This document shows, one piece after another, positions 7,983-16,815 of a DNA stretch of 19,374 nucleotides; position 1 is the first letter of the stretch; each line of letters opens with the position of its first letter. The notes beneath the pieces were generated by a model. That model was not told the DNA's origin and did no database searches. It saw only the letters and a program-made list of their open reading frames with translations. The DNA lies in NCBI GenBank assembly GCA_946623195.1, contig CAMOQW010000028.1, positions 1-19,374 of the forward strand, given 5' to 3'. Both the position numbers and the translations under genes were made by a program. The DNA is from an uncultured Prevotella sp. (GTDB lineage Bacteria; Bacteroidota; Bacteroidia; Bacteroidales; Bacteroidaceae).

Positions 7983-7990
7983 TACCTTTG
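7983..7990 (+). promoter_or_regulatory. -7 element of the OadA-like gene
   Basis: TACCTTTG matches TAnnTTTG and predicts a start of transcription near 7995, about 30 nt before the ATG at 8027. At a 19-bp spacer the -33 position is TTTT (7960-7963) inside the heptamer array rather than TTTG. Confidence 0.65.
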
Positions 7991-8026
7991 TGGCAATTTA
8001 TAATAACAAAAGTCTTATCACAGATT

Positions 8027-9802
8027 ATGAAAAAGAAAATCAAGTTTAGTCTTGTCTACCGCGACATGTGGCAGTCGTCGGGAAAGTTCCAGCCCCGCAA
8101 GGACCAGTTGGAGCGCATAGCTCCAGTCATTATTGATATGGGTTGTTTTGCCCGTGTGGAAACCAACGGCGGTGCCTTCGAGCAGGTGAACCTGCTGGCC
8201 GGTGAAAACCCCAACGATGCGGTGCGTGCCTTCTGCAAGCCCTTCAACGAGGCAGGCATCCAGACCCACATGCTGGACCGTGGCTTGAATGCCCTGCGCA
8301 TGTATCCCGTGCCCGACGATGTCCGCGCACTGATGTATAAGGTCAAGAAGGCCCAGGGTGTCGACATACCGCGCATCTTCTGCGGCTTGAACGATACACG
8401 CAATATCATCCCCAGTATCAAGTGGGCCAAGGAAGCCGGCATGATTCCGCAGGCCACGCTCTGTATCACTACCTCGCCGGTGCATACTGTGGAATACTAT
8501 TCCGCCATTGCCGACGAAGTGATAGCTGCCGGTGCCGAGGAAATCTGCCTGAAGGATATGGCAGGCATCGGACAGCCCGCCTTGCTGGGTGCGCTGACAA
8601 AGAGCATCAAGACGAAGCATCCTGACATCATCATCCAGTATCACGGTCATTCGGGTCCCGGATTGTCGATGGCTTCCATCCTGGAAGTGTGCAACAATGG
8701 CGCCGACATCATCGACACCGCCATTGAGCCGCTGTCGTGGGGTAAGGTGCATCCCGACATCATCTCCGTCCAGTCGATGCTGAAGAACGAAGGTTTCGAG
8801 GTAGCCGACATCAATATGAATGCCTATATGCAGGCCCGCTCGCTGACCCAGGAGTTCATTGACGACTGGCTGGGCTACTTCATCAATCCCGCCAACAAGC
8901 ACATGTCGAGCCTCCTGCTGGGTTGCGGACTGCCTGGTGGCATGATGGGGTCGATGATGGCCGATTTGGGCGGCATTCATAGCGCCATCAACAAGTTGCG
9001 CCAGAAGAAGGGCGAAGCCGAACTGAGCATCGACGACATGCTGGTGAAACTGTTCAACGAGGTGGAGTACGTATGGCCTAAGGTGGGCTATCCCCCATTG
9101 GTGACACCATTCTCGCAGTATGTCAAGAATATAGCCCTGATGAACCTGCTGACCATAGAGCAGGGCAAGGGCCGCTACGTGATGATGGACGATGCCATGT
9201 GGGGCATGATTCTGGGCAAGTCGGGCAAGATTCCCGGTGAGATAGCACCCGAACTGAAGGAACTGGCCCAGAAGCAGGGCCGTGAGTTTACCGATGTGGA
9301 TCCCCACACCTTATTAAATAATGCACTGCCCGACTTCCGTAAGGAGATGGACGAGAACGGCTGGGATTACGGTACGGACGATGAAGAGCTGTTCGAACTG
9401 GCTATGCACCCCGAGCAATACCGGGTCTACAAGAGCGGTATGGCCAAGAAGAACTTCCTGGCCGACCTGCAGAAGCAGAAGGATGCCAAGTTGGGCTCCA
9501 AGCTGAGTCCCGAAGAACTGGCAGCCTTCAAGCATGCCAAGGCCGACCCGCTGACGGCCCCCATTGCCGGACAGGTGTACTACGAGTTCTCCGGCGAGGG
9601 AGCCTGCGAACCCTGTCTGGAGCCCTTCATTGGCCAGAAGTATAAGGAGGGCGACACCTTCTGCTACATTCAGGCGCCCTGGGGTGAAATAGAACCCATC
9701 CCCGCTGCCTTGGGTGGAAAGCTGGTTGAACTGTCAGCCAAGCAGGGCGCCAAGGTGCGCCGAGGCGACAACCTGGGTTGGATAGAGCGCGAAGGAGCAT
9801 GA
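8027..9802 (+). CDS. OadA / pyruvate carboxylase B-like carboxyltransferase with a lysine-less biotinyl-like domain
   Basis: A 591-residue protein with a carboxyltransferase TIM barrel (about 1-290), a conserved PYC_OADA region (about 295-490) and a C-terminal biotinyl/lipoyl-type fold (about 508-588). The barrel keeps the metal ligands expected of the family: Asp13 in RDMWQS, Lys176 in CLKDMAG, and His206/His208 in YHGHSG. The usual RDxHQS motif has Trp for His. In the C-terminal domain the AMKM motif that carries biotin reads APWG (550-553), so no lysine can be biotinylated there. The protein may transfer carboxyl groups to or from a separate carrier, or the domain may be structural. The start at 8027 follows a -7 element at 7983; a longer frame from 7889 only translates the upstream repeat. 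The exact substrate is open. Confidence 0.87.
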   Translation: MKKKIKFSLVYRDMWQSSGKFQPRKDQLERIAPVIIDMGCFARVETNGGAFEQVNLLAGENPNDAVRAFCKPFNEAGIQTHMLDRGLNALRMYPVPDDVRALMYKVKKAQGVDIPRIFCGLNDTRNIIPSIKWAKEAGMIPQATLCITTSPVHTVEYYSAIADEVIAAGAEEICLKDMAGIGQPALLGALTKSIKTKHPDIIIQYHGHSGPGLSMASILEVCNNGADIIDTAIEPLSWGKVHPDIISVQSMLKNEGFEVADINMNAYMQARSLTQEFIDDWLGYFINPANKHMSSLLLGCGLPGGMMGSMMADLGGIHSAINKLRQKKGEAELSIDDMLVKLFNEVEYVWPKVGYPPLVTPFSQYVKNIALMNLLTIEQGKGRYVMMDDAMWGMILGKSGKIPGEIAPELKELAQKQGREFTDVDPHTLLNNALPDFRKEMDENGWDYGTDDEELFELAMHPEQYRVYKSGMAKKNFLADLQKQKDAKLGSKLSPEELAAFKHAKADPLTAPIAGQVYYEFSGEGACEPCLEPFIGQKYKEGDTFCYIQAPWGEIEPIPAALGGKLVELSAKQGAKVRRGDNLGWIEREGA

Positions 9803-10293
9803 ACTACCAAGCCCTCATAGATAAGTATTACCCTGCGGACAATGAGCTCCGCAGGGTTTTATTGAAGCATTCGCGCCAAGTGGCCGACCGCTGTCTGCAG
9901 ATTGTGAAGAAGCACCGTGAGCTGCCCGTTGACGTGCAATTCCTGGAAGAGGCCGCCATGCTGCACGACCTTGGCATTTTCCGTTGCAATGCCCCCTCCA
10001 TTCATTGCGAAGGCACAGAGCCCTATATCAAGCACGGTCCTATAGGTGCCGACATCCTGCGGTCAGAAGGCTTTCCGCGCCATGCCCGCGTTGCGGAACG
10101 CCATACGGGAACCGGACTGCCCGGCTATGAACCTGAGACGCTGGAGGAACAGATAGTCTGCTATGCCGACAAGTTCTATTCAAAGTCGAGTCCCGACCGC
10201 GTGCGCACCGTCGCAGAAGCTGCCCAATCGTTGGAGAAATTCGGAGAGGCAGGAGTACGTAAGTTTCTGGCATGGGCGGCGCGATTTGAATAA
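9799..10293 (+). CDS. HD-domain protein (probable phosphohydrolase)
   Basis: A 164-residue HD-superfamily protein. The metal-binding set is visible: His24 in KHSRQVAD, His56-Asp57 in MLHDLGI, and Asp124 in CYADKFYSKS; His79 and His102 are further candidate ligands. Such proteins are metal-dependent phosphohydrolases, often on nucleotides, but the substrate cannot be read from sequence. The start ATG overlaps the previous stop (ATGA, 9799-9802) and follows GAAGGAG at 9791-9797, an unusually good Shine-Dalgarno for this group. A TTG at 9778 in the same frame is rejected. Codons 11-20 coincide with a terminator-like hairpin. Confidence 0.9.
   Translation: MNYQALIDKYYPADNELRRVLLKHSRQVADRCLQIVKKHRELPVDVQFLEEAAMLHDLGIFRCNAPSIHCEGTEPYIKHGPIGADILRSEGFPRHARVAERHTGTGLPGYEPETLEEQIVCYADKFYSKSSPDRVRTVAEAAQSLEKFGEAGVRKFLAWAARFE
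9830..9860 (+). terminator. Terminator-like hairpin inside the HD-domain gene
   Basis: A perfect 10-bp stem, ACCCTGCGGA (9830-9839) with TCCGCAGGGT (9848-9857), has an 8-nt loop and runs straight into TTTT. It lies 28 nt downstream of the OadA-like stop but within codons 11-20 of the HD gene. It may end most OadA-like transcripts while some continue, or be suppressed by ribosomes translating the HD gene. Its activity is not proven. Confidence 0.6.
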
Positions 10294-10377
10294 AAATATA
10301 GGAATAAAAGAATAAAAAAATAAAAAAAAGTCAGATTCCCTGCGTCTCTGTGTGCTAAATTTAGTACCTTTGCAGCC
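10294..10377. other. A-rich low-complexity spacer with a -7 element
   Basis: From about 10288 to 10330 the sequence is almost only A and T with repeated GAATAAA-like units and no hairpin. A TACCTTTG -7 motif follows at 10365-10372. No gene is seen. Confidence 0.6.
10365..10372 (+). promoter_or_regulatory. -7 element directly before the LptD-like gene
   Basis: TACCTTTG matches TAnnTTTG but ends only 5 nt before the GTG start codon at 10378. Predicted transcription would begin at or next to the start codon. No TTTG is found at the -33 position. Confidence 0.45.
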
Positions 10378-13272
10378 GTGCGAAGAAAAACGCTCATATT
10401 CCTGATGCTTTTCGTCATCGTTTTTGTGATGGCGGAGGTGCCGCGTCTGCGCTTTCCCAAAGTGTCGAAAGCCATTGATTCGCTTCGCATTGACTCTTTG
10501 CTCCCTGACTCCATGCGTCCTGGCTCCGTGCGTCTTGACACGCTGCATCCTGACTCCATGCCCTCTGACTCCATGCGTCCTGACACGCTGCGCCCTGACT
10601 CCCTGTTGCCTGATACGGCCAGCATGGATTCGCTGCAGAGAGCCATCTGGATGCATAACAAGGCCATTGACGACTCGCTGCGTGCCGACTCCCTGAACCG
10701 CCAGCGCAAGAACGGCATCGATGCACCGGTACAATATACGGCAGCCGACTCCATGGTCTATGAAGGCGACACCAAGCTGGCCTATCTCTTCGGTAATGCC
10801 AGCGTGAAATATGAGAACATGGACCTGCAGAGCGACAAAATCTATATGTCGATGGACTCCAGTCTGGTGCACGCCATGGGTTCACAGGATACCACCGGCA
10901 CCAAGTACGGTACACCCGTCTTCAAGATGGGCAACGATACCTACGAGACCGACACGATGGCCTTCAACTTCAAGACGAAGAAGGGTCTGATTCAGAACGT
11001 CTATACCCAGCAGGACGACGGCTTTATGACGTCCGAGGTGTCGAAGCGCGGAGCCAACGGCGAGATGTATCTCTACCATGGGCGCTACACCACCTGCGAC
11101 GAGCCGCATCCAGATTTCTATTTCGCCATGTCGCGTGCCAAGGTGCGCCCCGGCAAGGACGTGGTGTTCGGGCCTACCTATCTCGTGGTAGCCGACGTGC
11201 CGCTGCCCTTTGCCATTCCCTACGGATTCTTCCCCTTCACCAAGAGCTACTCCTCAGGATTCATCATGCCCACATACGGCGACGAGACCTCCCGTGGCTT
11301 CTATCTGCGTGACGGCGGCTACTATTTTGCCATTTCCGACAAGATGGACCTGAAACTGCTGGGCGAAATCTATACCAAGGGCTCGTGGGGCATCAAGGCA
11401 GCCTCAAACTATCGCAAGCGCTACCGCTACAACGGCTCGTTCAACTTCAGCTATCTGAGTACGGTGACAGGCGAGAAGAACATGCCAGACTATACGAAGA
11501 CCACCAGCTTCCAGTTGCAGTGGACCCACGCCCAGGACCAGAAGGCCAATCCCTTCACCCAGTTGCGGGCCAGCGTCAACTATAGTTCGACGAGTTACGA
11601 CCAGAGCAATCTGTCGTCAGTCTATAACCCACAGGCCAGAACACAGTCTACACGAACCTCGTCGGTGGCCCTGACCACCACCTTCTCAAGCATAGGCCTG
11701 ACCCTGACCACCAACCTGCGTGCCGAACAGAATATGCGCGACTCGATGGTGACGCTTACCATGCCCGACATTACCGCCAGCATCTCGCAGTTCTATCCCT
11801 TTAAGCGTAAGAAGGCAGCAGGCAAGGAGCGCTGGTATGAGAAAATCTCCTTCTCATACACAGGAACACTCTCCAACTCCATCAATACGAAGGAGAGCAA
11901 GCTCATGAGTTCCAGCCTGACCAAGGACTGGAAGAACGGAATACAGCACAATATCCCCATCAAGGGTAATTTCTCGCTGTTTAATTTCCTGAACGTCAAC
12001 CCGGGCATCAATTTCACCGACAAGATGTATGCCCAGCGGTACGAACGCTCGTGGGATGAGGCCAGTCAGAAGGAGGTGGTAGACACCATACAGGGCTTCA
12101 ACAATGTCTATGAATGGAATATGAGTCTGGGACTTTCCACCAAGCTCTATGGCTTCTTCATTCCCAACCGCAAGCTGTTTGGCGACAAGATTCAAGCCAT
12201 CCGCCACGTGCTCACCCCTTCTGTCAACTTCAGCTATGCGCCAGACTTCAGTGCCTCCAACTATGGCTTCTGGGGTACTTACACGAAGACCGACAAGGAC
12301 GGCAATGTCTCCGTGGTGGAATATGACAAATACCAGGGCTCAAAGTTTGGCGGTGCCCGAAAGGGAAAGACCGGAAGCGTGTCTCTGGACATCTCCAACA
12401 ACATCGAGATGAAAATCAAGTCGGACGCTGACTCCACGGGTATCAAGAAAATCAGCATCATTGATGAGCTGGGAGCGTCGATGTCGTACAACTTTGCCAC
12501 CGACTATCACCCTTGGAGCGACCTGCAGACGCGCCTCCGACTGAAGCTTTCCAAGAGCTACACTTTCACGCTGAATGCATCCTTTGCCACCTATGCCTAC
12601 GAAGCCGACTCAGTGGGTGCCCGCCCCTATATCGGCAATCGCACCGAGTATAGCCACGGACGCTTCGGACGCTTCCAGGGCTTGTCGCAAAACTTCCACT
12701 TCACGGTAGACAACAAGAAGGTTGCCAATTTCTTCAAATGGCTGCGCGGTGAGAAGGTGGACAAGAAAGACGAAGGCAAGAAAGAAGACTACGACACCGG
12801 TGCCGATACCAATATCGACCCGGACCTGGAAGCCGGTAAGCATCGTGCTGAAAAGGACAAGGCAGGCCTGGCCGAAACCGACGACGACGGCTATATGCTC
12901 TTCAACATTCCTTGGTCTTTAACTGTCAGCTATGGCCTTAGCCTGCGTGAGAATACCAGTGGCAAGTTCAACTACGACACCATGCGCTATCCTTACAAGA
13001 TTACGCAGAACCTGAACTTCTCAGGCAACATACGTCTGGCAGACGGATGGAATGTGCAGTTCAGCAGCGGCTACGATTTCGAGAGCAAGAAGATTTCGAT
13101 GACCCAGGCCTCGCTGAGTCGTGACCTGCATTGTTTCAACATGTCGTGCTCAGTGGTGCTGGCACCTTATACCAGCTATAACTTCTCCTTCCGATGCAAT
13201 GCCGCCACCCTGACGGATGCATTGAAGTACGACAAGCGTTCGTCGTATTCCAATGCCGTGCAGTGGTATTGA
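10378..13272 (+). CDS. LptD-like LPS-assembly outer-membrane protein
   Basis: A 964-residue exported protein with a signal peptide (residues 1-19: basic MRRK start, hydrophobic core), an Asp-Ser pentapeptide repeat (34-88), an OstA/LptA-like jelly-roll region (about 115-260) and a long beta-barrel to the end. The segment around Cys240 (YTTCDEPHPDF, then VPLPFAIPYGFFPF) corresponds to the conserved LptD motif at the jelly-roll/barrel border. LptD proteins insert lipopolysaccharide into the outer leaflet of the outer membrane. A charged Lys/Asp/Glu stretch (about 795-840) is probably a loop. The start is GTG; the next ATG (10405) would remove the basic end of the signal peptide. It lies 84 nt after the HD gene and converges on the antiporter gene. 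Confidence 0.9.
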   Translation: MRRKTLIFLMLFVIVFVMAEVPRLRFPKVSKAIDSLRIDSLLPDSMRPGSVRLDTLHPDSMPSDSMRPDTLRPDSLLPDTASMDSLQRAIWMHNKAIDDSLRADSLNRQRKNGIDAPVQYTAADSMVYEGDTKLAYLFGNASVKYENMDLQSDKIYMSMDSSLVHAMGSQDTTGTKYGTPVFKMGNDTYETDTMAFNFKTKKGLIQNVYTQQDDGFMTSEVSKRGANGEMYLYHGRYTTCDEPHPDFYFAMSRAKVRPGKDVVFGPTYLVVADVPLPFAIPYGFFPFTKSYSSGFIMPTYGDETSRGFYLRDGGYYFAISDKMDLKLLGEIYTKGSWGIKAASNYRKRYRYNGSFNFSYLSTVTGEKNMPDYTKTTSFQLQWTHAQDQKANPFTQLRASVNYSSTSYDQSNLSSVYNPQARTQSTRTSSVALTTTFSSIGLTLTTNLRAEQNMRDSMVTLTMPDITASISQFYPFKRKKAAGKERWYEKISFSYTGTLSNSINTKESKLMSSSLTKDWKNGIQHNIPIKGNFSLFNFLNVNPGINFTDKMYAQRYERSWDEASQKEVVDTIQGFNNVYEWNMSLGLSTKLYGFFIPNRKLFGDKIQAIRHVLTPSVNFSYAPDFSASNYGFWGTYTKTDKDGNVSVVEYDKYQGSKFGGARKGKTGSVSLDISNNIEMKIKSDADSTGIKKISIIDELGASMSYNFATDYHPWSDLQTRLRLKLSKSYTFTLNASFATYAYEADSVGARPYIGNRTEYSHGRFGRFQGLSQNFHFTVDNKKVANFFKWLRGEKVDKKDEGKKEDYDTGADTNIDPDLEAGKHRAEKDKAGLAETDDDGYMLFNIPWSLTVSYGLSLRENTSGKFNYDTMRYPYKITQNLNFSGNIRLADGWNVQFSSGYDFESKKISMTQASLSRDLHCFNMSCSVVLAPYTSYNFSFRCNAATLTDALKYDKRSSYSNAVQWY
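10477..10641 (+). repeat. 15-bp tandem repeat coding for Asp-Ser pentapeptides
   Basis: Eleven consecutive 15-bp units encode D-[S/T]-[L/M]-x-P type pentapeptides (best units DSMRP, DTLRP, DSLLP), residues 34-88 of the LptD-like protein. Units are imperfect but share the GACTCC core. The stretch probably forms a flexible periplasmic linker after the signal peptide. Confidence 0.8.
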
Positions 13273-13291
13273 GGTGAGAGGTAAGAGGTGA
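13271..13291. repeat. GAGGTGA heptamer array between convergent genes
   Basis: Three tandem 7-bp units, GAGGTGA, GAGGTAA and GAGGTGA, fill the whole gap between the LptD-like stop and the antiporter stop, starting inside the first stop codon. Confidence 0.7.
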
Positions 13292-13292
13292 C

Positions 13293-15569
13293 TTACCGTT
13301 CTGCGGTGCTGTGTAGGGCGAACAGAGCCTTCAGCGAGTTCTCCTCTCCAACCAGCCAGATGATGTCGCCCTCCTCGAAGCGGCGCTTGGGGTGCATGGG
13401 CGACAGGTTCTTCTTGCCTTCCTCCAGCCCTACTACCATGCAGCTGTAGATGCTGCGGATGCCACTCTCTTCCAGTGTCTTGCCGATGAAGGGACTGTCG
13501 TCGGTGATGATGAGCTGGCGCAGTTTCATCTCTCGATTCTCATCTTGCAAATCGCTGTTGATAACGTCAGTCGACAGGGCATGTGCAAAATTGGCCAGTT
13601 GCTCGTCGCTGCCAATGACCTGCAGGTGGTCGCAGGGATATAGCACGTAGTCGCCGTCGGGAATGTTCATGCGGAATCCGCCGCGCAGGATGCTGCTGAT
13701 GTGGACGCCATAGTGCTTGCCCAGGTTCAGGTCCTTCAGCGTGCTGCCCATCCAGAGCGAGTTGGTGGGCACCTCGAAGTCGGCAATGTGAATGTCGCGG
13801 TCCAGCAGCCGTCCCTCATACAGCGGACGCTTCTTACCCTGAATCTGTGCCTCGATGTCGCGTGAGCGCAGGTTGTTGATAAACAGCCTCTCCAGCAGGA
13901 TGCTGCGCCGCTTGACCGTACGTGACACCACGATGAGGATGACCGTCAGCAGTCCGAAGGTTATCATGATGGCCGGTCGGAAGCGGCTCAGGTAGTTGAT
14001 GATGTAGAACACGAAGCCTACTGCTATCATGACCCTCACCATGACGGTAAACAGCAGCGGCAGCCTGTTGCGGTTGCTCTCAGCCCATAAGGTGCGCCAT
14101 TCCTCGCTATGGTTTTTCTTCATCACCATAGCCCGCAGGAAGGGCGATATAAACAGTATGGTCAGCAGTCCCGTGATGCCGTTGGCATACCAGTGCAGCT
14201 CCCAGCCGGGCAGTATGCTGCGTACCGACGGCAGCACAAAGGTGAACATGACGGCGACGACTGCCGACGACAGGATGCTGTAGATGACGGTGTTCATGGT
14301 CATCTGTGCCAGCAGCCGTTTCCACAGACTTTGCTTCTGCGAGTTGGGATGACTCATCGACAGATGGTTCAGCGTGCTGATGAGTCTGGACGGCAGCCTG
14401 TTCTCCAAGGCACCGTAAGCCGGTGTTGCCAGGCGTATCATGTAAGGTGTGAGGAAAGTCGTGATGACGGATACTGCCACCACAACGGGATAGAGGAAGT
14501 CGCTGATGACCCCTAACGACAGTCCCAGCGAGGCAATGATAAACGAGAATTCACCAATCTGCGCCATGGAGAATCCGCAGCGCATGGCAGACTTCAGACT
14601 CTCGCCGCCCAGCATGAACGAGAACGAGCCGAACACCGCCTGGCCGACCAGGATGGTTAGCACCAGCATGATGATGGGCAGGGCAAAGTTCATCAATATC
14701 TGCGGGTCTACCAGCATACCTACCGACACGAAGAAGATGGCGCCGAACAGATTCTTCACCGGTTCCACGAGCTTCTCAATTCTCTCGGCTTCTATCGTCT
14801 CGGCCAGAATGCTGCCCATGATGAAGGCACCGAAAGCTGACGAGAAACCCACCTTGGTGGAGATGACCGCCATGGCGCAGCACAGCCCTAACGACACGAT
14901 GAGCAGTACCTCGCTGTTGATGAGTTTCCGCACGGAGCGCAGGAAGATGGGGATGGCAAAGATGCCCACCACGAGCCATAGCACCAGGAAGAAGGCTATC
15001 TTCAGAATGCTGCCCAGCATCTGTCCGCCGTCGGGATTGTTGCCGCTGGCTATGGCACTCAGCATCACCATCATGACGATGGCCAGGATGTCCTCCAGGA
15101 TTAGCACCGACATAACCAGGCCGGCAAACTGCTGTTGGCGCAGCCCCAGGTCGTCGAAAGCCTTATAGATAATCGTCGTTGACGACATGGCCAGCATTCC
15201 TCCCAGGAAGATGCAGTCCATCTTCGACCACCCGAAGGCATGGCCTACGCAGACCCCCAGCATCGACATGCAGAAGATGATGGTGATGGTCGATATGATG
15301 GGCGAGGCCCCCATCTTCAGTATCTTCTTGAACGAGAAGTCAAGGCCTAACGAAAACAGCAGGAACATGACGCCAATGTCGGCCCATAGCTGCACGTTCT
15401 CCGTGTCAGCCACCGATGCCGTATAGGGCATGTGGGGCGACACCAGGAATCCTGCCACGATGTATCCCAGCACCAGCGGCTGTTTCAGCCTTTTGAATAC
15501 CAAGGTCACGATACCAGCTACCACCAGTATCAGTGCCAGGTCTTGTATCATCGCAGGCAGCTCAGCCAT
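13293..15569 (-). CDS. KefB-type cation:proton antiporter with paired RCK_C domains
   Basis: A 758-residue inner-membrane protein of the CPA2 monovalent cation:proton antiporter family. The N-terminal transport domain (about 1-390) has many hydrophobic helices and family-type stretches such as [10 protein letters not shown] and [15 protein letters not shown] second group of about four membrane helices spans roughly 425-570. Two cytoplasmic RCK_C (TrkA_C) modules follow at about 593-680 and 681-758. No RCK_N nucleotide-binding domain with a GxGxxG signature is seen, unlike classical KefB/KefC. It probably exchanges K+ or Na+ for H+; the ion is not determinable. Its ATG lies 8 nt inside the end of pepT, so the two genes are co-transcribed and translation is probably coupled. 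Confidence 0.92.
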   Translation of the reverse strand: MAELPAMIQDLALILVVAGIVTLVFKRLKQPLVLGYIVAGFLVSPHMPYTASVADTENVQLWADIGVMFLLFSLGLDFSFKKILKMGASPIISTITIIFCMSMLGVCVGHAFGWSKMDCIFLGGMLAMSSTTIIYKAFDDLGLRQQQFAGLVMSVLILEDILAIVMMVMLSAIASGNNPDGGQMLGSILKIAFFLVLWLVVGIFAIPIFLRSVRKLINSEVLLIVSLGLCCAMAVISTKVGFSSAFGAFIMGSILAETIEAERIEKLVEPVKNLFGAIFFVSVGMLVDPQILMNFALPIIMLVLTILVGQAVFGSFSFMLGGESLKSAMRCGFSMAQIGEFSFIIASLGLSLGVISDFLYPVVVAVSVITTFLTPYMIRLATPAYGALENRLPSRLISTLNHLSMSHPNSQKQSLWKRLLAQMTMNTVIYSILSSAVVAVMFTFVLPSVRSILPGWELHWYANGITGLLTILFISPFLRAMVMKKNHSEEWRTLWAESNRNRLPLLFTVMVRVMIAVGFVFYIINYLSRFRPAIMITFGLLTVILIVVSRTVKRRSILLERLFINNLRSRDIEAQIQGKKRPLYEGRLLDRDIHIADFEVPTNSLWMGSTLKDLNLGKHYGVHISSILRGGFRMNIPDGDYVLYPCDHLQVIGSDEQLANFAHALSTDVINSDLQDENREMKLRQLIITDDSPFIGKTLEESGIRSIYSCMVVGLEEGKKNLSPMHPKRRFEEGDIIWLVGEENSLKALFALHSTAER

Positions 15570-16788
15570 TGTATTCTCCTACTAAAGCGCAAATCTTGAT
15601 GATAACCTGCATGGCCTTCTCCATCGACTGGATGCTGACAAACTCGTAGGGGCCGTGGAAATTGATGCCGCCGGCAAAGATGTTGGGGCAGGGCAGCCCC
15701 TTGAACGACAGCTGGGCACCGTCGGTACCGCCGCGAATGGGCTTCACCTTGGGGGCTACGCCACAGTCTTGCATGGCCCGCAGCACCAGGTCGATGACGT
15801 GCATGGCATCGGGTTCTATCTTCTCCTTCATGTTGTAGTACTGGTCGCTGACCACGGCTTCCACCGTACCCTCGCCGTACTTCTCGTTCATCTCGGCAGC
15901 ACAGCGCTGGATGAATCGCTTGCGGTCCTCAAACTTCTCGCGGTCATGGTCGCGGATGATGTAGCTGAGCTTGGCCTGTTCGATGTTCGACGTGATGCCC
16001 AGCAGGTGGTAGAAGCCCTGGTAGCCCTCGGTGGTCTCGGGGGTCTCGTCGTCTGGCAGCATCTTGGCAAACTCGGCGGCCAGCGCGTTGGCATTCACCA
16101 TCTTGCCCTTGGCATAGCCGGGATGCACGCTGACGCCCTTGATGGTAATCTTGGCAGAGGCGGCATTGAAGTTCTCAAACTCCAGTTCGCCCACGTCGCC
16201 GCCATCCATCGTGTAGGCCCATTCGCAACCGAATTTCTCCACGTCGAAATGGTGGGCGCCCATGCCTATCTCCTCGTCGGGGTTGAAGGCCACACGAATC
16301 TTGCCGTGCTTCACCTCCTTGTGCTCCTGCAGCCACACCATGGCCTGCACGATTTCAGCAATGCCGGCCTTGTCGTCAGCCCCCAGCAGGGTGTGTCCGT
16401 CGGTCACTATCAGGTCTTCCCCCACGTGCTGCAGCAGTTCGGGGAATTTCTTCGGGCTGCTGACGATGCCCTCCGACAGCAGGATGTCGCTGCCGTCGTA
16501 GTGGTGCACCATCTGTGGCTTGATGTCGGCTCCCGAACAGTCGGGGCTGGTGTCATAGTGTGAAATGAAACCGATGGTGGGCACCTGTTCCTTGATGTTC
16601 GACTTCAGGGTGGCATAGATGTATCCCTTGTCGTCCATCTCCACATCGTCCAGTCCTTCACGCTCCAACTCCTTCTTCAGGTATTCGGCAAAGACCAGCT
16701 GCTTGCTGGTGCTGGGTACTGTCTCACTTTCTTCGCTCGACTGAGTGTCGAACTTGGTGTAGTTCAAAAATCTCTCTACGATATCCAT
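15562..16788 (-). CDS. pepT: Peptidase T (tripeptide aminopeptidase)
   Basis: A 408-residue M20-family zinc peptidase that removes the N-terminal residue from tripeptides in the cytoplasm; length equals E. coli PepT. Visible active-site features are HYDTSPD (His77 metal ligand, Asp79), GADDKAG (bridging Asp138), NPDEEIG (catalytic Glu172, ligand Glu173), MDGG (Asp195), and a C-terminal [14 protein letters not shown] containing the last His ligand. The start is ATG at 16788-16786; a longer frame from a TTG at 16818 would begin inside the -7 element and is rejected. It shares an 8-nt overlap with the antiporter and is divergent from the racemase-family operon. Confidence 0.97.
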   Translation of the reverse strand: MDIVERFLNYTKFDTQSSEESETVPSTSKQLVFAEYLKKELEREGLDDVEMDDKGYIYATLKSNIKEQVPTIGFISHYDTSPDCSGADIKPQMVHHYDGSDILLSEGIVSSPKKFPELLQHVGEDLIVTDGHTLLGADDKAGIAEIVQAMVWLQEHKEVKHGKIRVAFNPDEEIGMGAHHFDVEKFGCEWAYTMDGGDVGELEFENFNAASAKITIKGVSVHPGYAKGKMVNANALAAEFAKMLPDDETPETTEGYQGFYHLLGITSNIEQAKLSYIIRDHDREKFEDRKRFIQRCAAEMNEKYGEGTVEAVVSDQYYNMKEKIEPDAMHVIDLVLRAMQDCGVAPKVKPIRGGTDGAQLSFKGLPCPNIFAGGINFHGPYEFVSIQSMEKAMQVIIKICALVGEYNG

Positions 16789-16815
16789 TTTCTGATATTT
16801 TTTTCTTATTGCTTG

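Noticed and set aside
7889..8026. Longer start for the OadA-like protein
   Set aside because: The extra residues translate the heptamer array and lie mostly upstream of the predicted transcription start; the conserved barrel begins at 8027.
9778..9798. TTG start for the HD-domain gene
   Set aside because: An ATG with a strong Shine-Dalgarno and a 4-nt ATGA overlap lies just downstream.
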